From positions 1 to 64,000 of the forward strand of contig JBJXDZ010000047.1 in NCBI GenBank assembly GCA_046154645.1: DNA of 64,000 bases. The letters run 5' to 3'. Positions 15,917-24,551 of this stretch are shown one piece after another. Within the stretch, counting starts at the first letter, position 1; every line of letters begins with the position of its first letter. The DNA is from Ga0077555 sp046154645. GTDB lineage: Bacteria; Pseudomonadota; Alphaproteobacteria; Rhizobiales; Hyphomicrobiaceae. The position numbers were made by a program, and so were the translations under genes. Below the pieces are notes generated by a model. That model did no database searches. It saw only the letters and a list, made by a program, of their open reading frames with translations, and was not told the origin of the DNA.

Positions 15917-16927
15917 TCAGCTGCCCTCGCGGTCATGCAGCAGAGGGAAGAAATAGTCTTTCCAGCTCTTGGGATGCGGCTTGATGAAACCGGCCTTGGC
16001 CATATAGTCCGCATAAACCATGGTGCGCACCGGTGCGGCCTGGAAGATGGCGCCGGGCTGCGTGAGCAACTGCACCACATCCTCCGCGGTCGCCTTCTCC
16101 TTGACCAACTGCAGATAGGTCACTGCCACCGTCTTCGGATCGTTCTTGATCATGGCGACGGCTTCATCGTAGGCGGCCAGGAAGGCGCGCACCGTCTTTG
16201 GGTTCTCGTCGTAGAACCTGGTAATGGCGTAGGCCAACGCCACGTGAGCGTCGCCGCCGAGGGCATCCTTGGATTCAAGTACGGTGCGGATCGCCGGATC
16301 CTTGAGGGCGATCTCCTGGAAGGGCGACGCCGCAAAATGACTGGTCACCTCGTGACCCGGATTCATGAGGGCAGCGAGTGCATCGGGATGTCCCATCTGC
16401 ACCTGATTGGCCAGCAGCTTCTCGTTGGCCTTGTCATCGCCGTAGACCTTTTGCAGCGCAATACCGAGCGTGATCGCCTGCATCGACATGCGCACCGTCG
16501 GCAACGCAATGCGGTCCTTAGCGGTGTAGTCCTTGATAGTCTTGATGTTCGGATTACGCGTGATCAGCTTGAACGGCAGCCCGCTGATGCCCTGGAAGGC
16601 TTTGACGTTGCCATTGGTCTTGCCCCAGAGCAGCAGCATGTTGGAGACGCCGCTGGTGACCACCTGCACGTTGCCCGAGAGCAGCGCGTCATTGGCGGCG
16701 CCCCCCGACAGCAGAGTGACCCACTCCACCTTGACGTCGAGACCCGCCGCCTTGGCGTGCTTCTCGACGAGCTTATGATGCTCCATCAGCAGCGTGGGGG
16801 TGAACAGCAACCCCGGCTGCTTGGTGATTTTCAGCTCGGCCACCTCGGCCAGCGCCGGGCACGTCGCCAGCACGGCGGTGGCGAAGGCTGCCAGCGCGTG
16901 CTTCCAAGCCACTTTGAACCCTGACAT
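15917..16927 (-). CDS. ABC transporter substrate-binding protein (NitT/TauT type), copy 2
   Basis: A 336-residue paralogue of the neighbouring binding protein, with a Sec-type signal peptide (hydrophobic core LAAFATAVLATCPALA) instead of the twin-arginine type. Both proteins begin the mature part with EVAE and share the blocks KDYTAKDRIALP/KDFTEKDRIAIP and HEVTSHFAASPF/HEITTHFATSPF. ATG 16927 has GGGAGA at 7 nt; an in-frame ATG further upstream is poorer. Two binding proteins feeding one membrane complex suggest two related ligands, an inference. Confidence 0.92.
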   Translation of the reverse strand: MSGFKVAWKHALAAFATAVLATCPALAEVAELKITKQPGLLFTPTLLMEHHKLVEKHAKAAGLDVKVEWVTLLSGGAANDALLSGNVQVVTSGVSNMLLLWGKTNGNVKAFQGISGLPFKLITRNPNIKTIKDYTAKDRIALPTVRMSMQAITLGIALQKVYGDDKANEKLLANQVQMGHPDALAALMNPGHEVTSHFAASPFQEIALKDPAIRTVLESKDALGGDAHVALAYAITRFYDENPKTVRAFLAAYDEAVAMIKNDPKTVAVTYLQLVKEKATAEDVVQLLTQPGAIFQAAPVRTMVYADYMAKAGFIKPHPKSWKDYFFPLLHDREGS

Positions 16928-17124
16928 TGCGTGTCTCCCGACAGAATACATTGGCTGCACCGTGTGACCCGGCGCTTGTATCTGCTCGGCAGAATGGACT
17001 TCCTCGGCGACCGATGCAAGACGGCTCCGAACGCCACGGCAGCTCGGACACGGCGGTCCCGACTGGTCCTCGCCGCGAGGCTTGGCGCTGGAATTGGGCC
17101 GCGACGCCCAACGGAACGCCGACG

Positions 17125-17847
17125 TCAGGACTTTTTCGATGCCTCGTAGCGCGCCTTCGTCTCCGCGTTCATCGGGTACAATCCCGGCAAGGCCACGCCT
17201 TTCTCAACTTCGTTCATGATCCAGGCTTCCTGCCGCTCCTGCTCGGGCGCGGCGGCGACCACCTCGTCGACCAGCTTCTGCGGGATCAGGACGGCGCCGT
17301 CGTCGTCGACGACGATGACGTCATCGGGGAACACGGCAACGCCGCCACAAGCGATCGGCTGCTGCCAACCAGTAAACGTGAGGGCGGCGACCGAAGGTGG
17401 CGCTGCGCCGCCGCGGCACCACACCGGCAGCTTGGTGCCAAGCACACCGGCCAGATCCCGCACCACGCCGTCCGTGACCAGTCCCGCGACGCCACGCTTT
17501 TTCATACGGGCGCAGAGGATATCGCCGAAGATACCGGCATCGGTGACGTTCATGGCGTCGGCCACGGCGATGCATCCGGCCGGCATGGCCTCGATGGCGG
17601 CCCGGGTCGAGATCGGCGAGGCCCACGATTCAGGCGTCGCCAGATCCTCGCGTGCCGGCACGAACCGCAAGGTGAAGGCACGGCCGACGAGGCGCGGCTG
17701 GCCTTTTGCAAGGGGCACCGTGCCGCGCATCCACACATTACGCAGCCCCTTCTTCAACAGGATCGTGGTGATCGTCGCCGTGGTGATCACTTCGAGCGTC
17801 TTGACGATTTTGTTGTCGAGCGGGATCGGCGTGTGGACTGCGGTCAT
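17125..17847 (-). CDS. RraA-like / HMG-CHA-type aldolase family protein
   Basis: A 240-residue protein of the RraA/dimethylmenaquinone-methyltransferase-like fold, which includes 4-hydroxy-4-methyl-2-oxoglutarate and 4-carboxy-4-hydroxy-2-oxoadipate aldolases. The hallmark G-x-x-x-D-G-x-x-R-D is present as LVTDGVVRD (about residues 119-127), and VFPDDVIVVDDDGAVLIP near residue 180 is typical. ATG 17847 has AGGAACG upstream. It is first in a set with the NitT/TauT importer, so the importer may bring in an aromatic acid or its breakdown product; that is an inference. Some relatives regulate RNase E, but this context favours an aldolase. Confidence 0.85.
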   Translation of the reverse strand: MTAVHTPIPLDNKIVKTLEVITTATITTILLKKGLRNVWMRGTVPLAKGQPRLVGRAFTLRFVPAREDLATPESWASPISTRAAIEAMPAGCIAVADAMNVTDAGIFGDILCARMKKRGVAGLVTDGVVRDLAGVLGTKLPVWCRGGAAPPSVAALTFTGWQQPIACGGVAVFPDDVIVVDDDGAVLIPQKLVDEVVAAAPEQERQEAWIMNEVEKGVALPGLYPMNAETKARYEASKKS

Positions 17848-17950
17848 GGTGGCGTTCCTGCGGGCTGGCACGGTTTCGGATCGGGTCGGGAGCCCTTTAA
17901 GCAGAGTTACATCGGCCCGCCAACTCTCAGGCGTGCGTCCGCACCGTCGC

Positions 17951-18307
17951 TCAGCGCCCGAGTACCGACTTGACGAGGCGTGGATTGCGGACTTTCAGCT
18001 CCGCCAAAATGTGGGCACGCAGCCGCTGCCGCAGTTCAGGGTCCTTCTCGTCATTGACGTCGCCAGCCCGGATATCGGCGGCCAGCCGCTTCAGCGTGCC
18101 ATCGCCATCGTCGTAGATGGTATCGAGCAGGGCGAACTGCGCTTCCTCGGCTTCCCCCGTGATGTCGCGCCGCGCAATTTCCAGCGCGTTGACCATCATG
18201 GCTGCGAGATAGCGCTTGTCGGCCGGCAGAGCCGGTGCGATCTCCCCTTTCAGCGCCTCCGTGACAAGATCGAGCAACGCGTCGGCCCCAAGCGTCTGGC
18301 GTGCCAT
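17951..18307 (-). CDS. DUF6285 family protein
   Basis: A 118-residue, mostly helical soluble protein. I recognise it as the small partner usually encoded next to an aminoglycoside-phosphotransferase-like gene and acyl-CoA dehydrogenase genes in alphaproteobacteria. The start codon shares one base with the stop of the kinase gene upstream (TGATG), which indicates tight coupling. Conserved patches are DLVTEALKGEIAPAL and RYLAAMMVNALEIARR. No catalytic motif is evident; a stabilising subunit of the kinase is the most economical guess. Confidence 0.85.
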   Translation of the reverse strand: MARQTLGADALLDLVTEALKGEIAPALPADKRYLAAMMVNALEIARRDITGEAEEAQFALLDTIYDDGDGTLKRLAADIRAGDVNDEKDPELRQRLRAHILAELKVRNPRLVKSVLGR

Positions 18308-19365
18308 CAGCGTCCTCCCTTGCTCTCGATACGGGCTATGAGATCGAGCGCGTCCAACTCCATTTCCGGCGGCATCAAGCCCGTCAGTGCCAGTTCCAGC
18401 GAGCGCTCACCGCCTTTGACGAAACGGTCACCCTGCGCCAGCGCAATCGTCGCCCACCGTGCCGCCGCCTGCACCTCGAAGTACTGCAATTCCGGTGCGG
18501 TGATCTTCACTGGCGAATGCTCGTTGTAGCCCTCGAGCAGAAACGCCAGCTTGGCGATGCCGCCCGCCACCTTGGCGTCGTTGCCAAAGCGCCAGCAGCG
18601 CGCAATGAACCAGCCGAGATCCTCGCGCGGATCACCCCAATGGCAGAACTCCCAGTCCAGAATGGCGGTAAGCCTGCCGCCATCGATCATATAGTTGCCG
18701 GTACGCAGATCGCCGTGCACCAGCGTGGTGAGTTTGGGCTCCGGCGCGGTCTTGTCCAGCCAGGCCAGCACATACTCCAGCGCGGGCCGCGGCGCACTGG
18801 CCTTGTCCAGCACCGCCCGGCATTCCCCGACGATGCGCCGCGACGGATTGCCGAGCGGGCGCGGCAGGAACGGCAGCACGCCGTCTTTCGGCAGCACGGA
18901 ATGCAGCTTTGCCATCTCGGCGCCGATGTCGCGGGCAAGCGTATCCCCGAACGTCGCCAACTCCGGATCGCGCACGATGCGCCGGCCCTGCGCCATGCCG
19001 GTGACGAACTGCTGCACGGCGAACGGCGCGCCAATGAGGCCAGCATCGTCACACACCGCGATTGGTTCGGCCACTTTGACGCCGGCAGCATGCGCTGCAG
19101 CGATACAGCGGAACTCAGCCATGCGGTCCAAGCTGACGGAGAGCACCGCCGCCGCATTCGTGCGCAAGACCCAGCTGTGGGCACCTGCCCGTTTGCCGCC
19201 GTCGACCGTCACTTCGAGTCGCCAGTTCTGCTGCACCGCGCCACCCGTCAGCAGCGATGCGGCCGTCACAGTCACACGCGACGCGCCAAGCTCCCGCGCC
19301 AGCCACGCGCCGAGCGCCACGCGCCGCGTTTCGTCGTCCAGCGCGCGTTTCGGTGTCTCGGTCAT
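18307..19365 (-). CDS. Phosphotransferase family protein (APH/ACAD10-like)
   Basis: A 352-residue kinase-fold protein. The catalytic loop is VHGDLRTGN (Asp219, Asn224) and the metal-binding Asp is in ILDWEF (Asp237), so the active site is intact. Bacterial members near acyl-CoA dehydrogenases are related to the ACAD10/ACAD11 kinase domain, which phosphorylates hydroxyacyl-CoAs. There is no reason to call it antibiotic resistance. ATG 19365 lies 8 nt after the SDR stop with AAGGGACAGG upstream; the frame to 19815 overlaps the SDR gene and is not coding. Operon: SDR, this kinase, DUF6285. Confidence 0.88.
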   Translation of the reverse strand: MTETPKRALDDETRRVALGAWLARELGASRVTVTAASLLTGGAVQQNWRLEVTVDGGKRAGAHSWVLRTNAAAVLSVSLDRMAEFRCIAAAHAAGVKVAEPIAVCDDAGLIGAPFAVQQFVTGMAQGRRIVRDPELATFGDTLARDIGAEMAKLHSVLPKDGVLPFLPRPLGNPSRRIVGECRAVLDKASAPRPALEYVLAWLDKTAPEPKLTTLVHGDLRTGNYMIDGGRLTAILDWEFCHWGDPREDLGWFIARCWRFGNDAKVAGGIAKLAFLLEGYNEHSPVKITAPELQYFEVQAAARWATIALAQGDRFVKGGERSLELALTGLMPPEMELDALDLIARIESKGGR

Positions 19366-19373
19366 CCTGTCCC

Positions 19374-20144
19374 TTACTCCGTCGGCAACAGGTGGCCGCC
19401 ATCGACCACGATCGTGCTGCCCGTCATGAAAGAGCCAGCCTTCGAGGCCAGCAGCAGCAGTGGCCCATCCAACTCGTTGACCTGTCCGAGACGGCGCATC
19501 GGCACGTGCGCGATCATGCGCTTGCCCGCTTCGGTATCCCAGAAGCTGTCGTTGAGTTCGGTCGCAATGTAGCCCGGCGCCAGCGCGTTGACGCGCACCT
19601 TGTCGCGCGCCAACTCCAAGGCCATGGTCCGCGTCAAGGCGAGCACGGCCGCTTTCGAGGCCGCATAGGCGCCGAGCGTCTTGATGGCGCCAAGCCCGAC
19701 GATCGACGCGATGTTGACGATCGAGCCGCCTTTGCCGCCCGTCACCATGCGCCGGGCTGCCTCTTGTCCGACCCGGAACACGCCATCGAGATTGACGTCC
19801 ATGACCGAGCGCCACTGCTGCTCGCTCATACGCGTGATGAAGGCTGGATCGGTGATGCCGGCATTGTTGACCACGATGCCAAGCGGTCCCAGCGCCGCCT
19901 CCGCCGCGTCGAAACAGGCCTTCACCGACGCCGGTTGCGTTACATCCAGCGCCACGGCATGCGCCGTGCCGCCATTGGCCTTGATGCGGGCCGCCAGCGC
20001 CTCCAGCCGGTCGACGCGCCGTGCCGCAATCGCCACCTTGGCACCGGCCTTGGCCAGCACCAACGCAAAGTGTTCGCCGAGACCCGACGAGGCACCGGTC
20101 ACCAGCGCCGTTTCACCCGCGAGAGAGAATGTATCTGTGGTCAT
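19374..20144 (-). CDS. Short-chain dehydrogenase/reductase
   Basis: A 256-residue classical SDR. The cofactor loop is TGASSGLG (16-23), NNAG follows, and the catalytic set is Ser in NIASIVG with Y-A-A-S-K. The Arg-rich patch AARRVDR after the second strand favours NADP(H). The C-terminus (TGSTIVVDGGHLL) is standard. It is the first gene of the three-gene unit with the phosphotransferase and DUF6285, and probably oxidises a hydroxyacid or hydroxyacyl-CoA in the same pathway. Substrate not deducible. Confidence 0.92.
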   Translation of the reverse strand: MTTDTFSLAGETALVTGASSGLGEHFALVLAKAGAKVAIAARRVDRLEALAARIKANGGTAHAVALDVTQPASVKACFDAAEAALGPLGIVVNNAGITDPAFITRMSEQQWRSVMDVNLDGVFRVGQEAARRMVTGGKGGSIVNIASIVGLGAIKTLGAYAASKAAVLALTRTMALELARDKVRVNALAPGYIATELNDSFWDTEAGKRMIAHVPMRRLGQVNELDGPLLLLASKAGSFMTGSTIVVDGGHLLPTE

Positions 20145-20521
20145 GTCATGCTGCTTTCCACTTTCCCCTGTTCTTTACGGGGAGAGCGATGGCGTGGAGG
20201 GTGGCAGACAGCGGTAGCCCTCCACTGTCTTCCCGGAAGTCGTACGCGCGCTGTCTGTGGCGCCGATGGTTGCCAAGTGGCAATCAGCGCGCGTACGACT
20301 ATCTGGGATCTCGCCGTCTCGGACAAGGCTCAGAGATCCGCCCCAAAAACCGCTCTTGCCCCTGGTCCGCGCATCATCGGTCGGCTTGTCCTGACCGGCA
20401 AGATCCCGGCTCTTTGTCGCGCCACGCGACGGTGGCGCAGCCTCGGCCGGGAAGACAAGCGGAGCGGTGGCAAGCGTGATGAAGAGGCGGGCTGACGGGG
20501 GCCGATCTCACGTGACGTGTC
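20145..20521. other. 377-base gap with a nested stem-loop
   Basis: No gene is visible. The region lies upstream of the SDR gene and downstream of the DUF1993 gene (both minus strand). Its main content is the 15-bp inverted repeat at 20239-20299. The rest is GC-rich with short imperfect repeats. Confidence 0.55.
20239..20299. repeat. 15-bp perfect inverted repeat with inner hairpin
   Basis: GTCGTACGCGCGCTG (20239-20253) is the exact reverse complement of 20285-20299. The 31-nt loop contains TTGCCA/TGGCAA (20270-20275 with 20278-20283). No T-run follows on either strand, so it is not an ordinary terminator. Confidence 0.8.
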
Positions 20522-21034
20522 TCAGAACTTACCGACGTAGTCGCCTTTGCCGACCTCGACGCCATTGTGGCGCAGGATGTTGTAGGCCGTGGTGATGTGG
20601 AAATAAAAGTGCGGATAGGCGTGCGTCATCAAGTATTGATGACCCTTCAGGGTTTTCGGCTGGCCACCGATGGTCAGCGCGATGTCCTTCATCTCGGAAC
20701 CGTCGATCTGCGCCGGCTTGAATGAACCGACATAGTCGATCGACTTCTGCAGGCGCGCACGCAGTTCGGGAAGCGTCTTCTCGTTGTCCTCCCACTTCGG
20801 CGCATCCTTGTCGACGCCGGCGAGGCGCGCCGCCGCCATCTTCGCCATATCGGACGCGATCTGCACCTGCCGCTTCAGCGGGAACATATCGGGAGCCAGG
20901 CGATCGTTGGCCAGCACTTCGGGATCGATCTTTTTCGCCGCGCAGTGCGCTTCGGCCTTCTCGATGATGCCAATCAGGTTCTTCATCAGGCGCTGCATGA
21001 CAGGAACAGACGTCTGGTACATGGACACGGACAT
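20522..21034 (-). CDS. DUF1993 family protein
   Basis: A 170-residue helical protein of the DUF1993 family, thought to share the DinB-like four-helix fold, of unknown function. Recognisable blocks are SMYQTSVPVMQRLMKNL at the start, APDMFPLKRQVQIASDMAK in the middle and HAYPHFYFHITTAYNILRHN near the end; the histidines in the last block could bind metal. ATG 21034 has GAGG at 8 nt; the frame to 21305 is not coding upstream of this. It is divergent from the flavin monooxygenase gene at 21237. Confidence 0.9.
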   Translation of the reverse strand: MSVSMYQTSVPVMQRLMKNLIGIIEKAEAHCAAKKIDPEVLANDRLAPDMFPLKRQVQIASDMAKMAAARLAGVDKDAPKWEDNEKTLPELRARLQKSIDYVGSFKPAQIDGSEMKDIALTIGGQPKTLKGHQYLMTHAYPHFYFHITTAYNILRHNGVEVGKGDYVGKF

Positions 21035-21236
21035 GGGGTGGCCTCGCAATTGTGAATACGGCCCGCGAGCAGCGGGTCGGCCGGCATATAAGCGGCTTTG
21101 GGCCCATGGCGCAAACCCCACTGCCGGAGAGCAAGCCTCGACACCGCAAGGCCTGCCTATTCAAGGTTGCTGGCAAGCGGCGTTCTGCTGGATACTTGGA
21201 GTACCGCGAGACTGCCCCCAACGATCCGGACGTGCC

Positions 21237-22562
21237 ATGACCAAGCTGATGCATCTCAACCTGTTCATTCAAAGTCGCGGCCATCACGAGGCATCCTGGC
21301 GGCATCCAGGCGCGTCAAAACTGCCGCTGACCGACATCGACTACACCGTGCAGATGGCGCGCAAGGCCGAGGCGGGACTCTTCGACTCGATCTTTCTCGC
21401 CGACGTGCTGGGCCTGTGGAACGACGTCCGCGCCACCCCCTTCAACTGGCTCGAGCCCATCACCACGCTCGCCGCCGTGGCCATGGCGACGCAACGCATC
21501 GGCCTCATCGCCACTACCTCGACGACCTATACGGAGCCCTACAACCTGGCCCGCCAGTTCGCCTCGCTGGATCACATCAGTCGTGGCCGGGTGGGGTGGA
21601 ACATTGTCACCACGTGGTCGCATCAAGCCGGCGCCAACTATGGCGGCCTGCAGGTCAGCCATGCCGACCGCTACGAGCGCGCCGAGGAATACATGGCCGT
21701 GGTCAATGGCCTCTGGGACAGCTGGTCCGATGATGCCGTCATCGACGACCACGCCGGCGGCCTCTATGCCGAGCCGAGCCGCGTGCGCGCCATCGACCAC
21801 AAGGGCCCCCATTACGAGGTCAAGGGCCCGCTCAATCTGCCACGCTCGCCGCAGGGACGGCCCGTGTTCGTGCAGGCGGGATCATCCGACACAGGCAAGC
21901 GCTTCGCCGCGCGCCACGCCGAGGCTGTCTTCACGGCCCATATGGAGCAGTCGACGGCCAAGGCCTTCTACACCGATCTCAAGGAGCTGGTCGCCGAAGA
22001 GGGCCGCGATCCCGCCGGCGTGCTCATCCTGCCGGGCTTCAGTCCCATCATCGCCTCGACCGAGGCGGAGGCCGGGCGCTACGCCGACGAGCTCAACGCC
22101 ATGGCCGACGTCGAAATTGGCCGCTCGCGCATGTCCGGCCGTTTCGGTGGCTTCGATTTCTCCAAGATCCCCTTGGACAAAGTACTGAGCCCCGACGATT
22201 TCCCACCGCCCGATACGGTCGAAGCCTCGCGCAGCCGCACCGAGGTGATCGTCAATTTCGTGCGCAATGAGCGGCCGACCCTGCGCCAGCTGCTGGCCAA
22301 GCTTGCCGGTGCGCGCGGCCACTTCATGTATACGGGAACGCCGGAGGGCTGCGCCGACCTGATGCAGGAATGGATCAGCAACGGTGTCTCGGACGGCTTC
22401 AACCTGATGCCTCCGGTGCTGCCCGAGATGCTCGATGTGTTCATCGCCGAGGTGGTGCCGATCCTGCAGAAGCGGGGCCTGTTTCGCAAGGCCTATGCGG
22501 CCGAAACCCTGCGCGGCCACTTCGGCCTCACGCGGCCCGCCGTTCGTTTCGGCGCGACGTGA
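21237..22562 (+). CDS. Flavin-dependent monooxygenase (NtaA/SnaA/DszA class)
   Basis: A 441-residue reduced-flavin-dependent monooxygenase of the bacterial luciferase superfamily. Related enzymes attack nitrilotriacetate, EDTA, dibenzothiophene sulfone or long alkanes and need a separate flavin reductase, which is not in the window. Class hallmarks are EPITTLAAVAMATQRIGLIA near residue 75, SRGRVGWNIVT (about 120) and QAGSSDTGKRFAARHAEAVF (about 220). The start at 21237 gives the canonical N-terminus MHLNLFIQSRGHHEASWRHP after four residues. The MFS transporter gene converges on its end. Confidence 0.93.
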   Translation: MTKLMHLNLFIQSRGHHEASWRHPGASKLPLTDIDYTVQMARKAEAGLFDSIFLADVLGLWNDVRATPFNWLEPITTLAAVAMATQRIGLIATTSTTYTEPYNLARQFASLDHISRGRVGWNIVTTWSHQAGANYGGLQVSHADRYERAEEYMAVVNGLWDSWSDDAVIDDHAGGLYAEPSRVRAIDHKGPHYEVKGPLNLPRSPQGRPVFVQAGSSDTGKRFAARHAEAVFTAHMEQSTAKAFYTDLKELVAEEGRDPAGVLILPGFSPIIASTEAEAGRYADELNAMADVEIGRSRMSGRFGGFDFSKIPLDKVLSPDDFPPPDTVEASRSRTEVIVNFVRNERPTLRQLLAKLAGARGHFMYTGTPEGCADLMQEWISNGVSDGFNLMPPVLPEMLDVFIAEVVPILQKRGLFRKAYAAETLRGHFGLTRPAVRFGAT

Positions 22563-22590
22563 GCGGGCTTGGCAAGGCTCTTAGCAAGGC

Positions 22591-23871
22591 TCACCCCTTG
22601 GCTTTGGCTGCGGCTCCCGTCGCGCGATCGCCGGCCAATTCCTGCGGCCGGATCCAGGTGAAGACGCCCAATGCCAGCACCATGAGCGCAGCCACACTCG
22701 CGAACGCCGCCGTCCACCCGGCCGGTGACATGCCGCCGGAGAGATCGAGCGCCCAGCCGACAATGAGCGGGCCGACGAACCCGCCCGCATAGCCAAGCAT
22801 GGAATGCACGGCCAACGTGGCACCGCGGCGCGAGGGCTCAGCCGTGCCAGCCGCGCCGGCCGTCAGCGACGAACTGTCGAGCCACACGATGATGCTGTAC
22901 ACAAGCAGCAGCCCCACCGCGAGCGGATACGAATACGAGCCCGCATATCCGAGCACCGCCGCCAAACCGATCGAGGCCAACATGGCCAGCGAAATCAAAC
23001 GGCGGCGGCCATAGCGGATCGCCGCCTCGTTGCCGGCGACACTCGCCAACGTGCCGACCAGCCCGAGCGTCGTTGCCACCACCGCCGGCGACACTGCCGA
23101 TCCGAGATAGCCCGTCCGCGCCGCCACATAGCCGAGGAAGGCCACGGCCCAGCCGCGCAACGCGCTCATCTCCAAGGTGTGAACGCAGTAGGCCGTGGCA
23201 TAGGCCATCGCCGAGCGATTGCGGAACACGGGGCGGAAGTCGAAGGTGCCTTGCCCGTCGTCGGCGGGCTTTGCCGCCTTCTTCGCCTGTGCCGGCACCA
23301 GCAGCGCCACCAGCAGCCAGGCTACCGCGGCACTGATCCCCGCCGCATAGAACGCCGTCTGCCAGCCGCCGGAGCGCGCCAGCAGATCACCTGTCGCAAA
23401 CGACAGCGCGCCTGAAATGCCGATCGAGGCGGCGTGCCCCGTCACCGCCCGCGACATGAGTTTGGCATCGACCCGGTCGGCCAACAGTTTGAGGCCGGTC
23501 ATGTAGGTGCCAGCCCAGCCGAGCCCCGTCAGGCTGCGAAACACCAAGGCCGACCAGAAGCCCTCGGCGTAGAGCGCGAACAGGAGGTGGCCCACGACCG
23601 TGGCGCCGACGCCGAACAGGTAGATGCGCTTTGGATCGATACGGTCGGTCAGTGTCACCAGGACGGGCACCGACACCATGTAAGCACCATAGAATGCCGC
23701 CGTTATCCACCCCGCCTGGCTGTTCGACAGGCTCCAACGAGGGATCATCTCCGGCAACAGCGCCGGCCAGAAGAAGGCACCGATCTGCACCAGAACCTGC
23801 GCCGCGCACACAAAAGCGACCAGCCGCGCCGGCGTGATCAATTTGGCCGACTGCGTGCCCGGTTCTGACAT
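22591..23871 (-). CDS. MFS transporter
   Basis: A 426-residue integral membrane protein with twelve predicted helices and a cytoplasmic loop around residue 200 (charged, AKKAAKPADDGQ). The loop between helices 2 and 3 has TDRIDPKRIY, in place of the usual G-x-x-x-D-R-x-G-R-R motif. Substrate and direction of transport are not deducible. It lies 10 nt downstream of the small gene at 23882-24304 and converges with the flavin monooxygenase gene, which leaves only 28 bases between them with no obvious terminator. Confidence 0.9.
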   Translation of the reverse strand: MSEPGTQSAKLITPARLVAFVCAAQVLVQIGAFFWPALLPEMIPRWSLSNSQAGWITAAFYGAYMVSVPVLVTLTDRIDPKRIYLFGVGATVVGHLLFALYAEGFWSALVFRSLTGLGWAGTYMTGLKLLADRVDAKLMSRAVTGHAASIGISGALSFATGDLLARSGGWQTAFYAAGISAAVAWLLVALLVPAQAKKAAKPADDGQGTFDFRPVFRNRSAMAYATAYCVHTLEMSALRGWAVAFLGYVAARTGYLGSAVSPAVVATTLGLVGTLASVAGNEAAIRYGRRRLISLAMLASIGLAAVLGYAGSYSYPLAVGLLLVYSIIVWLDSSSLTAGAAGTAEPSRRGATLAVHSMLGYAGGFVGPLIVGWALDLSGGMSPAGWTAAFASVAALMVLALGVFTWIRPQELAGDRATGAAAKAKG

Positions 23872-23881
23872 CCTGCCTCCA

Positions 23882-24304
23882 TCAGCGCCGGTAAGGGTAG
23901 CAGCGGGCCGGATCGAGCGTCATCTTGAAGTGCGCGCCCAGCAGTTTGATGGCATCGCCATAGGCCGGATAGGGATCGCCATTGGCCTCGCCCACCACGA
24001 TCGGCCGGAAGGTCTTGTCTTCCTTGGCCCCCGGCGGCAGCATGGCCGTCACCAGCGGCTGCCCGTCGCGATTGCGCAGCGTGATGAACAGCGGCATGGC
24101 GCGCTGGATGTGCGCCTTGAGCCCGATATTCCGCTCGATGTAGAGGCCTGACGGCGGCGGCACATAGCTTTTCGCAGCCAGTTCCCGTGCCTGCCGGAAA
24201 TACTTGTCGACGGCATGCTTCATGGCCGTGGCCTCGACCTGCGCCTCGCCCTCGGTTTCCAGGCGAAACCAGGTGTTGGGCGGCGCGTCGCATACGAACT
24301 GCAT
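23882..24304 (-). CDS. Conserved hypothetical protein
   Basis: A 140-residue soluble protein I cannot assign to a named family. The N-terminal MQFVCDAPPNTWFRLETE is followed by a helical stretch, a strand-rich middle with the motif PPPSGLYIERNIGLKAHIQR, and a C-terminal FKMTLDPARCYPYRR. It begins an apparent two-gene unit with the MFS transporter (10-nt gap) and is divergent from the metY-like gene. No signal peptide or membrane segment is visible. Confidence 0.75.
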   Translation of the reverse strand: MQFVCDAPPNTWFRLETEGEAQVEATAMKHAVDKYFRQARELAAKSYVPPPSGLYIERNIGLKAHIQRAMPLFITLRNRDGQPLVTAMLPPGAKEDKTFRPIVVGEANGDPYPAYGDAIKLLGAHFKMTLDPARCYPYRR

Positions 24305-24551
24305 CGTCGACTCCCGAAGGAACGCTACGAGGCGGAAAGCTTACGGCTCCTCATCGGACAGTTCAACCCACTGCCGAAGCGCAGCATACTATTCCGGCAA
24401 CGCTGTGATCCTGTGGCACAGTCGACGGCCGCGCCAGTCGGACGGGTGTTGTGGCGGCAGTTGCGTTGGCACCCACCCACCATTGCCCTCGTGCCCCGCG
24501 CCAACCTCCTGTAGGTTGACCACCCGACCACCGATCGAGGCCACCGCCTTC

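Noticed and set aside
18307..19365. Aminoglycoside resistance gene.
   Set aside because: The APH fold is present, but the gene is coupled to DUF6285 and an SDR, which points to a metabolic kinase.
24305..24551. A SAM-type riboswitch upstream of the metY-like gene.
   Set aside because: The region has only a small 6-bp hairpin; I could not match the SAM-I or SAM-II core. A covariance-model search would be decisive.
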